DNA of 64,000 bases from Mycobacterium scrofulaceum. GTDB taxonomy: Bacteria; Actinomycetota; Actinomycetes; Mycobacteriales; Mycobacteriaceae. The position numbers and the translations under genes are program-made. The notes beneath the pieces are model-generated. The model ran no database searches, was not told the DNA's origin, and saw only the letters and a list, made by a program, of their open reading frames with translations. Every line of letters starts with the position of its first letter. Positions within the stretch are counted from its first letter, which is position 1. Location of the stretch: assembly GCF_002086735.1 (NCBI RefSeq), contig NZ_MVIJ01000024.1:22471-86470 (forward strand). The letters are read 5' to 3'. Positions 7,792-16,330 of this stretch are shown here, in pieces.

Positions 7792-9466
7792 GCTGTATCG
7801 CCTTGACCACCAATAGCAGTGCGCCGACGACCAGGTAGCTGCGCAGCGCGATCATGCCGAGCCGGGTGCCCGGTGACCAGACGACGGGCTCCAGCAGGGT
7901 CAGCGGGGGCATGCGCCAGGTGTTGCGGTCGACCCCGCGGGCCGGCAGTCGGGGACCGGCCGGCGCCGGCTGGCGGCGGGCCATCCAACGCAGCACCGGG
8001 ATGGCCGCAACCACCAGTACGACAAGGGCCCCGGCGAGGTAGCCGGCCACCGCCACGACGTTGAGGTCGCGGAACAGCGTGGTGGCCATCAGGATCCCGG
8101 ACAGCAAAAGCAGTGTGCCGACGATCAATCCGGCGACCCAGTTGAGCCAGGGACGATTGACCCACGGCCCCAGCACTTCCCGGTCGTTGCACAGCAGCAG
8201 CAGAAAGACGCTGGCGCTGGGCAACAGGAGACCGGCCAGGGCCTGAACGGCCGTGGTGATCAGGCCCAGCGGGGCGCCGGGTATCAGGACGACGCCCGCG
8301 GCCACCGCGACCATCGCGGTGTAGGACAGGTAAAACTGCTTGGCATCGGCGAATCCGCGGTGCAGCGAGTGCTTCAGGCCGAACACGTCGCCGAAGGCGT
8401 AGCTGGTGGCCAGTGTCACCGCGGCGGCGCCGATGATCGAGGCGTCCATCAGCACGATCGCGAAAATCCAGCCCAGCGTCCCCCGGTGTTGGCCGAGCAG
8501 GTGGGCCGTGGCGCCGGCGTCGGTGAAGCCGCCGACGGTGTTGGTAGAGCGCGCCGCCCATTCGCCGGTCATCACCAGCGCGGCGGCGCCGATCACCACG
8601 ACGAAGGCACCCAGCACGGTGTCGGCGCGCTCGTACCCGATGAAACGCGGGGTGATGCGCTTGTCGACGACGTTGGACTGCTGGAAGAACAGCTGCCAGG
8701 GCGCCACGGTGGTGCCGACGATGGCGATGATGAGTAGCACCGCATCAGAGCTCACGCCACCCGTAATCCGGGGTATCACGAAGGATTTCGCCGCCTGCCC
8801 CCATTGCGGGTGGGACATCAGCAGCATCGGGATCTGCAGGAGGGTGACGGCGATGAAGATGAACATGGCGCGCTCCCAGCGCCGAAAGCTCCCGCTTGCC
8901 ATGATCGCGATCAGCGCGACCGCCGAGACCGGCACCACGACGTATTTGGAGACGCCGATGTACTGGGCGGCCAGGGTGATGCCGATGAACTCGGTGACGA
9001 TCGTCAAGAAGTTGAGCAGAAACAGGTCGCCGACCGAAAACCAGCCCCAGCCGCGGCCGAAGCGTTCGTTGATCAACCGTGCGTGGCCGACGCCGGTGAC
9101 CGCCCCGAGTCGGACCACCATCTCCTGGTTCACGATGAGCACCGGCACCAGCAGCACCAGAACCCACAGCAGCGAGTAGCCGTAGTTCTGCCCGGCCTGG
9201 GCGTAGGTGGCGACCCCGCCCGCGTCGTTGTCGCCGACCATCACGATGATGCCGGGGCCGACGATCGCCAGCAGGGTCAGCAACCGCGTTTTCCAGGTGC
9301 GGGGGTGTTCGGTTTCGCCGACGCTGATCCGTCCGAACGCGCCCTCGATGTCACCCAGGTGCGCGCTGTCGAGCACCGCGCTGCGTCCCGACGCGGCGGG
9401 TTCGGTGGCGCCCACTTCGACCGCGGCCGCCACCGGCCGGCCGGTCTCTTCGCGGCCAGGGGTCAC
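7781..9466 (-). CDS. NRAMP-related transporter with NRMT-type (Mg2+) site
   Basis: An 11-12 helix SLC11-fold membrane protein of 561 residues with a 55-residue cytosolic N-terminus. In helix 1 the canonical DPGN motif is replaced by DAGG (residues 81-84, in GPGIIVMVGDNDAGG), and in helix 6 the canonical MPH is APW (residues 255-257, in GTTVAPWQLFFQQ). Loss of the metal-liganding Asn and Met with retention of the Asp is the signature described for NRAMP-related magnesium transporters, so Mg2+ or Mn2+ import without transition-metal selectivity is inferred. The GTG start overlaps the stop of the upstream MgtE-like gene (GTGA), implying coupled synthesis. A classical Mn/Fe NRAMP is the alternative, but its key residues are missing. 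Confidence 0.82.
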   Translation of the reverse strand: MTPGREETGRPVAAAVEVGATEPAASGRSAVLDSAHLGDIEGAFGRISVGETEHPRTWKTRLLTLLAIVGPGIIVMVGDNDAGGVATYAQAGQNYGYSLLWVLVLLVPVLIVNQEMVVRLGAVTGVGHARLINERFGRGWGWFSVGDLFLLNFLTIVTEFIGITLAAQYIGVSKYVVVPVSAVALIAIMASGSFRRWERAMFIFIAVTLLQIPMLLMSHPQWGQAAKSFVIPRITGGVSSDAVLLIIAIVGTTVAPWQLFFQQSNVVDKRITPRFIGYERADTVLGAFVVVIGAAALVMTGEWAARSTNTVGGFTDAGATAHLLGQHRGTLGWIFAIVLMDASIIGAAAVTLATSYAFGDVFGLKHSLHRGFADAKQFYLSYTAMVAVAAGVVLIPGAPLGLITTAVQALAGLLLPSASVFLLLLCNDREVLGPWVNRPWLNWVAGLIVGTLLLLSGILMATTLFRDLNVVAVAGYLAGALVVLVVAAIPVLRWMARRQPAPAGPRLPARGVDRNTWRMPPLTLLEPVVWSPGTRLGMIALRSYLVVGALLLVVKAIQLSH

Positions 9467-10788
9467 AGCGCGTTCCCTCCCGGCACTCGCGCGGTGTGGT
9501 CACCGGGTTCGGCGACTTCGCGGACGGGACGCGGCGCGGGTTCACGCCGGCGCCAGTCCTCGGGGATGGTCGCCTCGAGCACGTCGTCGACGGTGACCAC
9601 CCCCAGCACGCGGTCTTGGTCGTCGACGACCGGGATGGAATACAGGTTGAAGTCGGCCATCAAGAGGGCGACGTCGGTGAGGTCGGCGTCGGCGGTGACC
9701 CGCACCGGGTCCGAATCCATCAGTCGCTCGAGGGCTTCACCGCCGTGGGCCTGCAACAGCGTGATCACCGAGACCACGCCGTCGAGCCGTCTCTCCGCGT
9801 CGAGAACGTGCACCTTGATGAGCGCCTCGGGTTGTATGGTGCTGGCCGTCGCGATCAGCTGCAGTGCTTCGGCCGCCGTCGTGGTGGCGGCGCAGGCAAC
9901 GAAGTCGACGTTCATCAGCCCGCCGGCGCTTTCGGGGTTGAAGCCCATCAGGGTGATGACCTTGGTGCGCTGCGGGGCCGGCATGAGTTCCAGCACGCGG
10001 CGGCGACGCGACTGGCGTAGGTCGGCGATCGCGTCGGCCGCGTCGTCGGCCCGCATCCGGCCCAGCAGGGCGGCGACCTCTTGGTCGGGCATGCCGTCGA
10101 GGAGCCGGCTGGCCTTCTCCGGCTCCAGTTCCTCGAACACGTCGGCTTCCAGCTCCGGGTCGCTGCGCACCCGGTCGAGGATCTCGCCCCCCTCGGCCTT
10201 GTCCGCCTCCTCGAGGAGGTCGGCGATCTCGGCGGCCTTGAACTCGCCGAACCGGTCCGACAAGCGCCGCACGGCGTCGGAGCGCGCGTCGCCGATCAGT
10301 GGTTCGAATGCCTTCCAATCGCGAGCCGCGTGCCCGCCGGACTGCTTGATGAGCCCGAACAACCGTGGCGGCCGTCGGGTGTCCACGCGGGTCAGCATCC
10401 ATCCGGCGCCGGTGTCTTCCAGCTCCACGTCGTAGGCGCGGATCAGCTCCACGTTCGCGACGTCGATCAACCGGTGGCCCAACACGTCGGCGCGCAACAG
10501 CACCTCGCCGTTGCGGCGTTCGAAGCCGCGGAGGTCAATCTTGTTCTTGGTCAACAGGACTCGGTCTGCGGTGTACTCGTCGATGGATTTGTCGCCGATG
10601 AACACCCGCCGCCCGCCGACCCCGGCGACGATCCCGGTCACCAATGGGTAGTCGTCGGCCCCCCGCAGCCGCACGATGACGTCCTCGACCCGGCCGACGG
10701 TTTCCCCGGCGCGGGCCAGCACCGGTGCGCGCAGCAACTGCGAGAGGTGAATCACCGGCCGTTCTGCCGCCGTCTCCGATGCGCTCAT
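9463..10788 (-). CDS. Soluble MgtE-like Mg2+ sensor: PRC-barrel, MgtE-N and CBS pair
   Basis: A 441-residue cytosolic protein. About residues 10-150 form PRC-barrel-like modules (LARAGETVGRVEDVIVRLRG...FIGDKSIDEYTADRVLL). Residues 160-290 form the MgtE N-terminal helical domain with its repeated motif (EIADLLEEADKAEGGEILDRV, VFEELEPEKASRLLDGMPDQEVAALLGRM, ADAIADL). Residues 300-425 form two CBS domains ending GVVTVDDVLEATIPEDW. The channel domain of true MgtE is absent. In MgtE these domains bind Mg2+ and close the pore; here they precede and overlap an NRAMP-type transporter gene, so gating or sensing in trans is inferred. The start is set by GAGGAGG upstream of the ATG at 10788; an in-frame ATG at 10851 lacks this. 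Confidence 0.85.
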   Translation of the reverse strand: MSASETAAERPVIHLSQLLRAPVLARAGETVGRVEDVIVRLRGADDYPLVTGIVAGVGGRRVFIGDKSIDEYTADRVLLTKNKIDLRGFERRNGEVLLRADVLGHRLIDVANVELIRAYDVELEDTGAGWMLTRVDTRRPPRLFGLIKQSGGHAARDWKAFEPLIGDARSDAVRRLSDRFGEFKAAEIADLLEEADKAEGGEILDRVRSDPELEADVFEELEPEKASRLLDGMPDQEVAALLGRMRADDAADAIADLRQSRRRRVLELMPAPQRTKVITLMGFNPESAGGLMNVDFVACAATTTAAEALQLIATASTIQPEALIKVHVLDAERRLDGVVSVITLLQAHGGEALERLMDSDPVRVTADADLTDVALLMADFNLYSIPVVDDQDRVLGVVTVDDVLEATIPEDWRRREPAPRPVREVAEPGDHTARVPGGNAL

Positions 10789-10983
10789 CCGTTCCTCCTC
10801 GACACCCGGCGAACATCTTTCGAGCAACTGCACGAAACCATGTCGCGACATCGTGTGCAGCTACGGCTTACCGCCAGCATCGGTGGTGGCGCAAGTGTCG
10901 TCGCTCGACGGGGCTCGGCCGCAAGATCGTACGCTGCGGTGGCGGCGCGGAGCCACCACCGATCGGTGAACGACCGGTGGCGT

Positions 10984-11733
10984 TTACTTGCCGACCTTGC
11001 CGGCGATCTGATTGGCGATGCTGACTCCAAGGTCTCCGACGTCCTTGCGGCACGCGTCGACATCGATGACGACGTTGTTGCGGACGGTCAGTGCCCGCTG
11101 ACACGGCATGGTGACGTTACCGCCGCTTCCGATGACGGTCACCGTCACGGGGGCGCGCAGGACTCCGTCGGTGTTGGCAACCGGCCCCACCTTCCACTGC
11201 AGTTCCGGTTGGCCACCCTCGGCGGGCACGGTGTCCTGGCGGTCGGCGCAGGCCGGCCAGCGCTGCGACGAGGCGGTGAAGAACGCACTCGCCTGATCCG
11301 GCGAAGGAAACAACACCACGTATTGATCGACGTCCGGCCTTTCCATTTCGGTCGCACCCGGGGGTGCGGGTGCGACGTCGTGGTAGCCGTACACCGCGGT
11401 GTTCCCGCTGTCGGCATAAACGGGTGCCAGGGCCGCGCGGATGGCGTAGTTGCATTCGGCGGGAACCGTGTAGTCGCTGCGCTTGAGCGGGTCTTCCTCC
11501 AGGGCGGTTTTCGGCGGGTCGCTGTAGGTTCCCGTGACGCCGAGCGCGGTGTCCAGCTCGGTCGGGCTGAGCATGAGGTTAGCCAGCTGGTCCTTTGTCA
11601 GGGGGCCTTTCGGCGAGGCCGTGGTGGCGGTGGTGGACGGCGAGGCGGTGCCGCCCCCGTCGTTGTGGGCGCAACCGGAGATCAGAATTCCCGCGGAGGC
11701 GGCAACGGCGACTGCAGTTTTCAGCTGGCGCAT
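10984..11733 (-). CDS. Lipoprotein with PknH-type extracellular sensor domain
   Basis: A 249-residue lipoprotein with lipobox LISGC (Cys21) and a Thr/Ser-rich linker. It also has a PknH_C-like domain (PF14032 type) from about residue 50, recognised from LTKDQLANLMLSPTELDTALG, the VPAECNY and PACADR cysteines, QYVVLFPSPDQASAFFTASSQRWPAC and CQRALTVRNNVVIDVDACRKDVGDLGVSIANQIAGKV. The cysteines are expected to pair in disulfides outside the cell. In serine/threonine kinases such as PknH this domain binds an extracellular ligand; here no kinase domain is attached. The downstream gap to 10983 separates it from the Mg2+ pair, so it is probably a single-gene unit. Confidence 0.8.
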   Translation of the reverse strand: MRQLKTAVAVAASAGILISGCAHNDGGGTASPSTTATTASPKGPLTKDQLANLMLSPTELDTALGVTGTYSDPPKTALEEDPLKRSDYTVPAECNYAIRAALAPVYADSGNTAVYGYHDVAPAPPGATEMERPDVDQYVVLFPSPDQASAFFTASSQRWPACADRQDTVPAEGGQPELQWKVGPVANTDGVLRAPVTVTVIGSGGNVTMPCQRALTVRNNVVIDVDACRKDVGDLGVSIANQIAGKVGK

Positions 11734-11926
11734 TCGAGGCCCTTCCTGCTCGAGTCCCCTCCCGAGCGTTTCGCGCACCCCCAGCGCGCCGTCTGTTCGT
11801 GTTGTCCCGCGGACGAGCGTACGACAGCGGTCCCGCTGTTGACGGTAAGTTCGGGGCACGCGACTGCGCGAGTTCGCCCGCGTCGATCGGGACGGGACGG
11901 CGCACCGAGCCGGATCGCGCATTCGA

Positions 11927-12814
11927 TCAGGTTGATACCGCGGGCTTTTCGTCGGCCGGCGGGGCGGAGGTCGCCTGGCTGTGCGCCAGCGCCACGGTCG
12001 CCGCCGCCATCACCGCGACCGAGAATCCGAGCGCCACCAGGCCGGTGCCATTGGTCCGCAGCGTCTCGCCCAGCACCGTGACGCCGAGCACCGATCCGAC
12101 GACGGGCTCCGCGACGGTCACCGCCGGCAGCGACGCGGTGAGTGGTCCCGCCCGAAACGCCGACTGCTCCCAGGCCGTGGCCGCGATCGCCACCACCACC
12201 CACACGTACACCTCGGGGATGCGCAGCAGAGCCGGAATGCCGCGGTCGAGCTGGTCGACCACGCCCTTGGTCAACACCGAAAACAATCCCCACAGCGAGC
12301 CCGACATCAAGCCGAGCAACAACGCGGCGACCGAACCCGGGAACATGCGCGCGCCGATCACGCACAGCACCAGCGCCGGACCCATGATCAACGCCACGAC
12401 GGTCCACGTCTGCAACGATCCTCGAGGGGTCCCCTCCTGAGGGTCACCGACCGTCACCACAACCGCCACCGCGGCCGCCAGCAACACCGCCCAAATGGCT
12501 TGCCGCGCAGTGATTCTGCGGTGGTTCGCACGCGCGCTGATGAGCAACGCGAACAGCAACGACGTCACCAACAGCGCCTGCACCAGCACCACCGAACCGA
12601 AGCCCAGCGCCGCCGCCTGGAACCCGAACCCGGCGCCGGCCACCAGGCTGCCCGCCCACCATTGGCGATCACGCAGCAGCCGGCGAAACAGGGCGAGGGT
12701 GCCGACCGGTTTGTCGGTGACCTGTTGGGCGGATCGCTGCTGGATGACATCGCCGAAGCCGACCATCAGGGCGGCCGCGACCGCGAGAACCGCTGCGATA
12801 TCCGTTCTGCCCAC
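11927..12814 (-). CDS. DMT-superfamily (EamA-like) membrane transporter
   Basis: A 295-residue protein with about ten hydrophobic helices in two repeats, typical of drug/metabolite transporters. The N-terminal helix contains VGFGDVIQQRSAQQ, and repeat 2 includes GSLWGLFSVLTKGVVDQL and PLTASLPAVTVAEPVVGSVLGVTVLGETL, a well conserved stretch near the end of DMT proteins. No periplasmic domain is present. It is divergent from the DinB-like gene at 12905 and separated by about 190 bases from the lipoprotein gene downstream. The substrate cannot be inferred. Confidence 0.75.
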   Translation of the reverse strand: MGRTDIAAVLAVAAALMVGFGDVIQQRSAQQVTDKPVGTLALFRRLLRDRQWWAGSLVAGAGFGFQAAALGFGSVVLVQALLVTSLLFALLISARANHRRITARQAIWAVLLAAAVAVVVTVGDPQEGTPRGSLQTWTVVALIMGPALVLCVIGARMFPGSVAALLLGLMSGSLWGLFSVLTKGVVDQLDRGIPALLRIPEVYVWVVVAIAATAWEQSAFRAGPLTASLPAVTVAEPVVGSVLGVTVLGETLRTNGTGLVALGFSVAVMAAATVALAHSQATSAPPADEKPAVST

Positions 12815-12904
12815 GCGGACCTCCCGTGTGACCGGCGTTGCGACCTAGACTTCTGGACGGTACGCGACCGGACCGCGCGACGGCGCTTCGAGGAGATCCA
12901 CGCC

Positions 12905-13492
12905 ATGAACGACACCAACTCCCGGATCGGCGTGCTGGCCACCGAGGCAATCAATCTGCTCATCGGCGCCGTCGATGAGATCTCCCCGGAGGGCTGGGAC
13001 CAGCCCTCCAACTTGCAGGGGTGGAGCCTGCGCGAGCTGGTGGGTCACGTCACGGGCAGCGCGGCGAAAGTCGTGACGCTCGTGGAGGACGGCGAACTAT
13101 GGGACCGGCCCTCGAGGCCCGCGGACTGGATATGCGACGACCCGGCGGCGCGGCTTCGCGAGCTGGCGGCGCGGCTCGACGACGCGCTGCCGGGCGCCGA
13201 CCTCGACGGGATGCGTGTATCGCCGGAAGGCGAGGTTCCGTTGCGCCGCGCGCTGGCCTATCCCGTTTCCGACCTGGCCATGCACGCCTGGGATATCCAT
13301 CGCTCGCACGGGCGGTTGATCGAACTGCCGGCCGACCTGTTGGGGCTGTGCCGCGCACTGGTCGATACGGTGCCCGAGCAGCTGCTGCGCCGACCGGGCG
13401 GCTTCGGGCCGGCCCAGTCCGCGCCGCAGGATGCGACGCCTACCGCCCGGCTCATGGCATTCCTCGGTCGGTCGGTCGACGTAGACGCATGA
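12905..13492 (+). CDS. TIGR03086-like DinB/mycothiol-dependent family protein
   Basis: A 195-residue protein of the DinB-like mycothiol-dependent maleylpyruvate isomerase family. The first His lies in SNLQGWSLRELVGHVTGSA and the second in LAYPVSDLAMHAWDIHRSHGR, the HxWD pattern of TIGR03086 proteins. Unlike the 3.2-kb paralogue it has no SCP2-like tail. The ATG at 12905 gives the usual short N-terminus (MNDTNSRIGVLATEAINLL). Promoter sequences would lie in the 90 bases shared with the divergent DMT gene. Role unknown. Confidence 0.72.
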   Translation: MNDTNSRIGVLATEAINLLIGAVDEISPEGWDQPSNLQGWSLRELVGHVTGSAAKVVTLVEDGELWDRPSRPADWICDDPAARLRELAARLDDALPGADLDGMRVSPEGEVPLRRALAYPVSDLAMHAWDIHRSHGRLIELPADLLGLCRALVDTVPEQLLRRPGGFGPAQSAPQDATPTARLMAFLGRSVDVDA

Positions 13493-13554
13493 CTTCGCTT
13501 GGCGCGCAACGGATCACGAGAATGAATCACGCCACGTGACGAGGATGCGTGGCG

Positions 13555-13944
13555 TCAGCTGTCGCGGCGGATCTTGAGGGCGGTGGTGATCATCGGGATC
13601 TGCAGCGGCAGCCGCGCCAGGGCGGCGATCCGCATCGGCCAGGGCTTGTTCCACCACAGCCGGCACATGTTGACGTTCGCCGGGAACACGCCGACGAACA
13701 ACGCGGCCGCCGCCAGCGCGGCCGGCCTGCGGGTGCGTCGGGACAGCAACGCCGCCCCCACGCCTAGTTCGGCCACCCCCGACGCGTAGGTGTAGAACCG
13801 CGCGTTCCCCGGCAATTCGGCGGGAACGATCGTGTCGAAGGGTTTGGGCGCCAGGAAGTGCACGGTGCCAATGCCCATCAGCATCGCCGCGACGCGGTAC
13901 GCGGCGGTCTGGGTGGTGTCACGCTGAGCTATTGGTGCGGTCAT
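13555..13944 (-). CDS. DoxX-like four-helix membrane protein
   Basis: A 129-residue membrane protein with four hydrophobic segments (AAMLMGIGTVHFLAPKPFDTIVP, FYTYASGVAELGVGAALL, PAALAAAALFVGVFPANVNM, and the amphipathic C-terminus ALARLPLQIPMITTALKIRR). The GIGTVHFLAPKPFDTIVP start and the PANVNM turn are typical of DoxX/DUF417-like proteins in actinobacteria. The start is taken at the ATG giving MTAPIAQRDTT. In related bacteria DoxX proteins take part in redox defence at the membrane; no such partner is adjacent here. Confidence 0.7.
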   Translation of the reverse strand: MTAPIAQRDTTQTAAYRVAAMLMGIGTVHFLAPKPFDTIVPAELPGNARFYTYASGVAELGVGAALLSRRTRRPAALAAAALFVGVFPANVNMCRLWWNKPWPMRIAALARLPLQIPMITTALKIRRDS

Positions 13945-14014
13945 CGATCCATTGTGTCGCAAGCTGGTGGTGGCTCATGAGTCGCCCAACGACCACGTCC
14001 CAGCGCCCCGAAAC

Positions 14015-14062
14015 TGTAGTGAAACCCCTGATGCGCTGGGGCCGGCCTGCTCAATAGTGTCG
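14015..14062 (+). promoter_or_regulatory. Shared upstream motif, copy 1 (TGTAGTGAAACCCCTGATG)
   Basis: TGTAGTGAAACCCCTGATG (14015-14033) is followed after 20 bases by ATAGTGTCG. The first block is repeated without mismatch upstream of the secreted gene at 17913, and a weaker version precedes the lipoprotein gene at 19187. It lies 76 bases before the start codon at 14138. It may be a sigma-factor promoter or activator site shared by this group of exported proteins; the factor is not identifiable by eye. Confidence 0.45.
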
Positions 14063-14137
14063 TGTCGTCTGACGCCCAGCTGAAACCGAAACGGACCGAG
14101 CAGCGGCGTTAGGACAGTGGACCCGAAAGGACCTCCG

Positions 14138-14953
14138 ATGCCCAGGTTCATGATCATTCGGAAAGGCGCATCGGTCATGGCCGCGGTGATTGGCGTTGCC
14201 GGGACATCGCTGCTGCCGGTCGCAAACGCCGACACGTTGCCGAATGGATACAGCGTGACCTGTACGTCCAGCGGCAGCGACGCGATATGCAATTTCACGG
14301 GGTGCCCGCGTGTGAACGGCGACGAGGCCGGCGACGTGTTGCACGTCAGGGCAAATGGTAGCGACCAACAAGAAATCAGCAAGGATTGCAACAATGCCGC
14401 GACTTATAACGTCGGCAACATCTCTGCCGATGGGATCACCATTTCCGTTCAGGGTTGCCGCAAGCACCGCCTGGGTTCCGACGATTGCGGCGCGTGGTCG
14501 GATTACAAGTACACGCCGCCGGCCATATCTGCCGCACCTGCTGCGCCGCCTGCCGCGCCGCCGGCCCCGGCGCCAAACGCAGACAGGCCCGTCCGTTGCA
14601 CGGGCGGCGGATATGAGCTGCCGCCGGGCTCGGATTGCTCCAAGACTCCCAATCCCAATCCGCCTGCAGCGCCGGTGACCAACGCGATCCAGTTGTCGTT
14701 CGGTCCTCCGCGTTTCGGCAGCATCACGGCGACGGTTTCTAACTCGTCAGCCCTGACTGCCACGTGCAGCTACCACTCGACGCCTATCGATCCTGGAATT
14801 CCCAACTTCACGGTGGGCCCGCGCGCGAGCACCGACGTGCCTATCAAGGGTTTCAACACCGGAACCAGCTACCACGTAACAGTCTCGTGCCACGACGCCA
14901 GCGGTAAGCAGACGCAGGAAATCGGTCACGCGGAGACGAATGTGACGTTCTAG
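14138..14953 (+). CDS. Secreted Cys-containing protein with Pro/Ala linker
   Basis: A 271-residue exported protein. The N-terminus (MPRFMIIRKGASVMAAVIGVAGTSLLPVANADT) is a signal peptide ending in an ANA-type cleavage site. Two domains follow. The N-terminal one has paired cysteines (VTCTSSGSDAICNFTGCPRVN, SKDCNN, QGCRKHRLGSDDCGAW). After a Pro/Ala linker the C-terminal one looks immunoglobulin-like (ITATVSNSSALTATCSYHSTPIDPG...GTSYHVTVSCHDASGK). GAAAGGA precedes the ATG. It shares an upstream sequence block with the genes at 17913 and, less well, 19187. Function unknown; resembles mycobacterial secreted proteins of no known role. Confidence 0.7.
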   Translation: MPRFMIIRKGASVMAAVIGVAGTSLLPVANADTLPNGYSVTCTSSGSDAICNFTGCPRVNGDEAGDVLHVRANGSDQQEISKDCNNAATYNVGNISADGITISVQGCRKHRLGSDDCGAWSDYKYTPPAISAAPAAPPAAPPAPAPNADRPVRCTGGGYELPPGSDCSKTPNPNPPAAPVTNAIQLSFGPPRFGSITATVSNSSALTATCSYHSTPIDPGIPNFTVGPRASTDVPIKGFNTGTSYHVTVSCHDASGKQTQEIGHAETNVTF

Positions 14954-15144
14954 TCGCCAGTGAACCTGGACCGGAACTTCGGTTCTCGACGCTTGGCGCG
15001 GTGCTTCGAAGGGCGGCGGGCTTCCCACCCGCCACCCGACGCTTAGGTCGTTACTATTGCCCATACGGTATTTGTTACGATTCGCCTTATCTGCTGACAT
15101 CCATGCTGCCGACCGCAGCCAGAGCACCGTTCGAGGTTGAAAAC

Positions 15145-16320
15145 ATGGCCACACCCGTCATTGTCGGAGCAGTGCGGACCGCGATCGGCCGCTCTTTCAA
15201 GGGCACGCTCGTCAACACACCGCCCGAGACGCTGATCACCGCGGTGCTTCCGGAGGTGGTGCGCAGGTCCGGGGTGGACCCGTCCGCTATCGACGACATC
15301 ATCTTCGCCGAATCGCATTACGGCGGTGGGGATTTGGCGCGCTACGCGGCCACCGCAACCGGCATGGAGGACATTCCCGGCCAGTCGGTCAACCGGCACT
15401 GCGCGGGCAGCCTGACCGCCATCGGCAACGCCGCGGCCCAGATCGGCTCCGGGATGGAACGCGTGCTGATCGCCGGCGGCGTGCAGTCACTGTCGATGAC
15501 GCCGCTGACCAACTGGCGGATTCCCGGTCCCGAGCTGAAATTCGAGGAGCGCTGGATGCCACCGACCCACGTCGAAACCCCGGACGCGCCCGCCAAGGAC
15601 ATGTCGATCACCGTGGGCTGGAACACCGCCCAGGCCGTCGGCATCACGCGCGAAGAGATGGACGCCTGGGCCGCCCGGTCACATCAGCGCGCCATCGCGG
15701 CCATGGACGCGGGGAAATTCGTCGACGAGATCCTCCCGCTGAAGATCACCCAGTTCGACGGTTCGGTCACCGAGTTCTCCGTGGACGAGCATCCTCGCCG
15801 GGACACCACCGTGGAGAAGCTCGCTGGGCTGAAAGTGCTGCACCCCGAGATCGAGGGCTTCTCGATCACGGCGGGCAACAGCAGCGGCACCAACGACGCC
15901 GCCGCGGCGGTGGCCCTCGTCGACCGTGAGTACGCCGCCGCAGAGAACCTCAACGTGATGGGGACGGTCCGGGCCTGGGCCGCCGCGGGCGTGGCCCCCC
16001 GCGACACCGGGCTGGGTGCCGTCAAGGTCATCGGCAAGGTGCTGCAGCGGGCCGGCCTGTCGGTCGGCGACGTGGCGCTGTGGGAGATCAACGAGGCTTT
16101 CGCCTCGGTACCGATCGCGGCGTGCCGGGAGTATGGCATCGACGAGGAGAAGGTGAACTTCTCCGGGAGCGGTTGCAGCCTCGGTCACCCCATCGCGGCG
16201 TCGGGTGCCCGGATGGTCACCACGCTCGCCTACGAGCTGGCACGCCGGGGCGGCGGCATCGGTGTGGCGGCGATGTGTGCGGGCGGCGGCCAGGGTGGCG
16301 CCGTGGTGATCGAGGTTTAG
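15145..16320 (+). CDS. Thiolase-family acetyl-CoA acyltransferase (FadA-like)
   Basis: A 391-residue thiolase. The nucleophilic Cys86 lies in SVNRHCAGSLTAIG, the active-site His is in CSLGHPIAASGARM, and the second catalytic Cys is in CAGGGQGGAVVIEV at the C-terminus. Also visible is EINEAFASVP. The usual NGGAIALGHP loop reads SGSGCSLGHP, a variant seen in mycobacterial FadA paralogues. I start at the ATG at 15145 (MATPVIVGAVRTAIG); an in-frame ATG at 15103 would add 14 residues. It catalyses the last step of beta-oxidation or, in reverse, acyl-CoA condensation; the chain type is unknown. Upstream (14954-15144) is an AT-richer 190-base gap that probably holds its promoter. Confidence 0.88.
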   Translation: MATPVIVGAVRTAIGRSFKGTLVNTPPETLITAVLPEVVRRSGVDPSAIDDIIFAESHYGGGDLARYAATATGMEDIPGQSVNRHCAGSLTAIGNAAAQIGSGMERVLIAGGVQSLSMTPLTNWRIPGPELKFEERWMPPTHVETPDAPAKDMSITVGWNTAQAVGITREEMDAWAARSHQRAIAAMDAGKFVDEILPLKITQFDGSVTEFSVDEHPRRDTTVEKLAGLKVLHPEIEGFSITAGNSSGTNDAAAAVALVDREYAAAENLNVMGTVRAWAAAGVAPRDTGLGAVKVIGKVLQRAGLSVGDVALWEINEAFASVPIAACREYGIDEEKVNFSGSGCSLGHPIAASGARMVTTLAYELARRGGGIGVAAMCAGGGQGGAVVIEV

Positions 16321-16330
16321 CGGCGACCGG

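Noticed and set aside
9351..10435. Long plus-strand open frames opposite the Mg2+ transporter and sensor genes
   Set aside because: They mirror the third-codon GC bias of the minus-strand genes and encode Arg/His/Pro-rich sequences without domains.
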